In this document: piece after piece, positions 63,352-64,000 of the stretch
Numbering within the stretch: the first letter of the stretch is position 1
Layout of the letters: each line of letters starts with the position of its first letter
NCBI RefSeq assembly: GCF_001442615.1
Contig: NZ_LMXN01000006.1
Location: 62,001-126,000, forward strand
Origin: Algoriphagus resistens
GTDB taxonomy: Bacteria > Bacteroidota > Bacteroidia > Cytophagales > Cyclobacteriaceae
DNA length: 64,000 nucleotides
Direction: 5' to 3'
The notes under the pieces: model-generated
Seen by the model: the letters and a program-made list of their open reading frames with translations, nothing else
The model's database searches: none
Told to the model about the DNA's origin: nothing
Position numbers and translations under genes: made by a program

Positions 63352-64000
63352 ATGAAAACTTTAGAATTAAAAATCACCTTTCTTTCCTTCCTATTCTTGG
63401 GAATAATCTCAGTTTCTTACGCCCAGGAGAAAAGTCCTGCCCACTTGGGGCTATTTTATCCTGTTTCTACCCATGGAACCACTGCGGCGGATTATACCAA
63501 CGACTTCAGTCTTCACTTACTTACCGGACTGTCCGGTGGAGAAACAGGTGCTGCAATCTACGGATTGGCGGGCATTGTAAAAGGCAATGTGCATGGCGCA
63601 CAGATTTCAGGTCTTTGGAACAGCGTTACCGGAAAAGTAACTGGAGTCCAAGTGGCAGGATTGTTAAACCAAAGCGCTGATGCAACACAGGCTGCACAAA
63701 TCGCAGGTTTAAGCAATATCAATAGAGGAAATGCTGCTTTCCAGGCTTCTGGAATATTCAACAAGGCTACTATTGTAAATGGGGCTCAGATCGCAGGGAT
63801 TTCAAACCTCGCGGATAGTATAGACGGAATTCAGGTGGCTGGAATTGCAAGTATAACCAATTATGTAAACGGTTTACAGGTAGCTGGAATAGCAAACATT
63901 TCCCCAGCTATAGTCGGGGCCCAGATTGCAGGGATTGCTTCTGTATCTAAAAATGTAGATGGAATCCAGATCTCCGGGATTTCCAATGTAGCTGACCGTG
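63352..64000 (+). CDS. partial surface-repeat protein (LA_2272-like), cut by the window end
   Basis: The ATG at 63352 opens a signal peptide (ITFLSFLFLGIISVSYAQ) and, after a short region, a run of imperfect repeats of about 16-20 residues, each with a (N/D)G-x-Q-(I/V)-(A/S)-G-(I/L)-x-N core (for example VNGAQIAGISNLADSIDG, VNGLQVAGIANIS). This is the LA_2272/surface-repeat type seen in many Bacteroidota, predicted to form a beta-helix or solenoid at the cell surface. 216 complete codons are present, and the gene continues past 64000, so the C-terminus and full length are not known. Confidence 0.85.
   Translation, partial: MKTLELKITFLSFLFLGIISVSYAQEKSPAHLGLFYPVSTHGTTAADYTNDFSLHLLTGLSGGETGAAIYGLAGIVKGNVHGAQISGLWNSVTGKVTGVQVAGLLNQSADATQAAQIAGLSNINRGNAAFQASGIFNKATIVNGAQIAGISNLADSIDGIQVAGIASITNYVNGLQVAGIANISPAIVGAQIAGIASVSKNVDGIQISGISNVADR

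Overview
The window reads as chromosomal DNA of a Bacteroidota bacterium, most likely a Cytophagales/Cyclobacteriaceae-type polysaccharide degrader. The evidence is a SusC/SusD pair inside a large polysaccharide-utilisation locus (PUL), a type IX secretion (T9SS) C-terminal sorting domain, a Bacteroidota-type kdp operon with a porin-like gene and a split KdpD, and a TTTG-N19-TAnnTTTG promoter. Genus-level placement is inference. I saw no rRNA, tRNA, CRISPR array, intact insertion sequence or prophage.

Layout. (1) 0.1-5.2 kb: a LytTR response regulator, a large T9SS-exported nuclease-like protein with a strong terminator, then decayed DNA with a MauE-like remnant. (2) 5.7-6.8 kb: a possible Fic remnant and an XRE/pentapeptide-repeat gene. 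(3) 7.1-18.0 kb, minus strand: a potassium-uptake block. In transcription order it runs from an NtrC-type response regulator through very small ORFs to kdpF, kdpA, kdpB, kdpC, a beta-barrel porin, a stand-alone KdpD sensor domain and a separate histidine kinase. (4) 18.5-20.6 kb: an Ada-type DNA repair protein and a secreted esterase. (5) 20.9-23.8 kb: a decayed island with a nuclease-family tail, a frameshifted nucleotidyltransferase, a glyoxalase remnant, a MNT/HEPN toxin-antitoxin pair with a broken toxin, and a truncated beta-helix/PDZ gene.

(6) 23.8-48.1 kb, minus strand: a PUL in two transcriptional blocks. The upstream block has an exported FAD oxidoreductase, an unknown exported protein and a TlpA-like thioredoxin. 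The downstream block has SusC, SusD, an unknown exported 825-aa protein, a sodium:solute symporter, a second FAD oxidoreductase, an (alpha/alpha)6-type protein, a GH31 lipoprotein, a GH9-like protein and a two-domain esterase. A divergent LacI-family gene follows at 48.3 kb. Two near-identical 20-bp operator-like sites (18 of 20 bases) lie in front of the two blocks, so LacI probably controls both.

(7) 49.6-54.2 kb: a deacylase, a DUF1593 protein, and a TPP riboswitch in front of a PnuC-type transporter overlapping an acyl-CoA-dehydrogenase-like gene. (8) 54.4-62.9 kb, plus strand: a rhamnose/pectin block with a tandem rhamnogalacturonan-acetylesterase-like protein, rhamnose mutarotase, GH106 rhamnosidase, an NCS1-family permease, a tiny membrane protein and rhamnose isomerase, closed by a clear terminator. 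(9) 62.9-64.0 kb: a small ACP-like protein without the carrier serine, and the start of a surface-repeat protein that runs off the window.

Together regions 6 and 8 suggest breakdown of an acetylated, rhamnose-containing glycan. The least explained part is the redox cassette (exported flavoprotein, unknown protein, thioredoxin) tied to the PUL by a shared operator.
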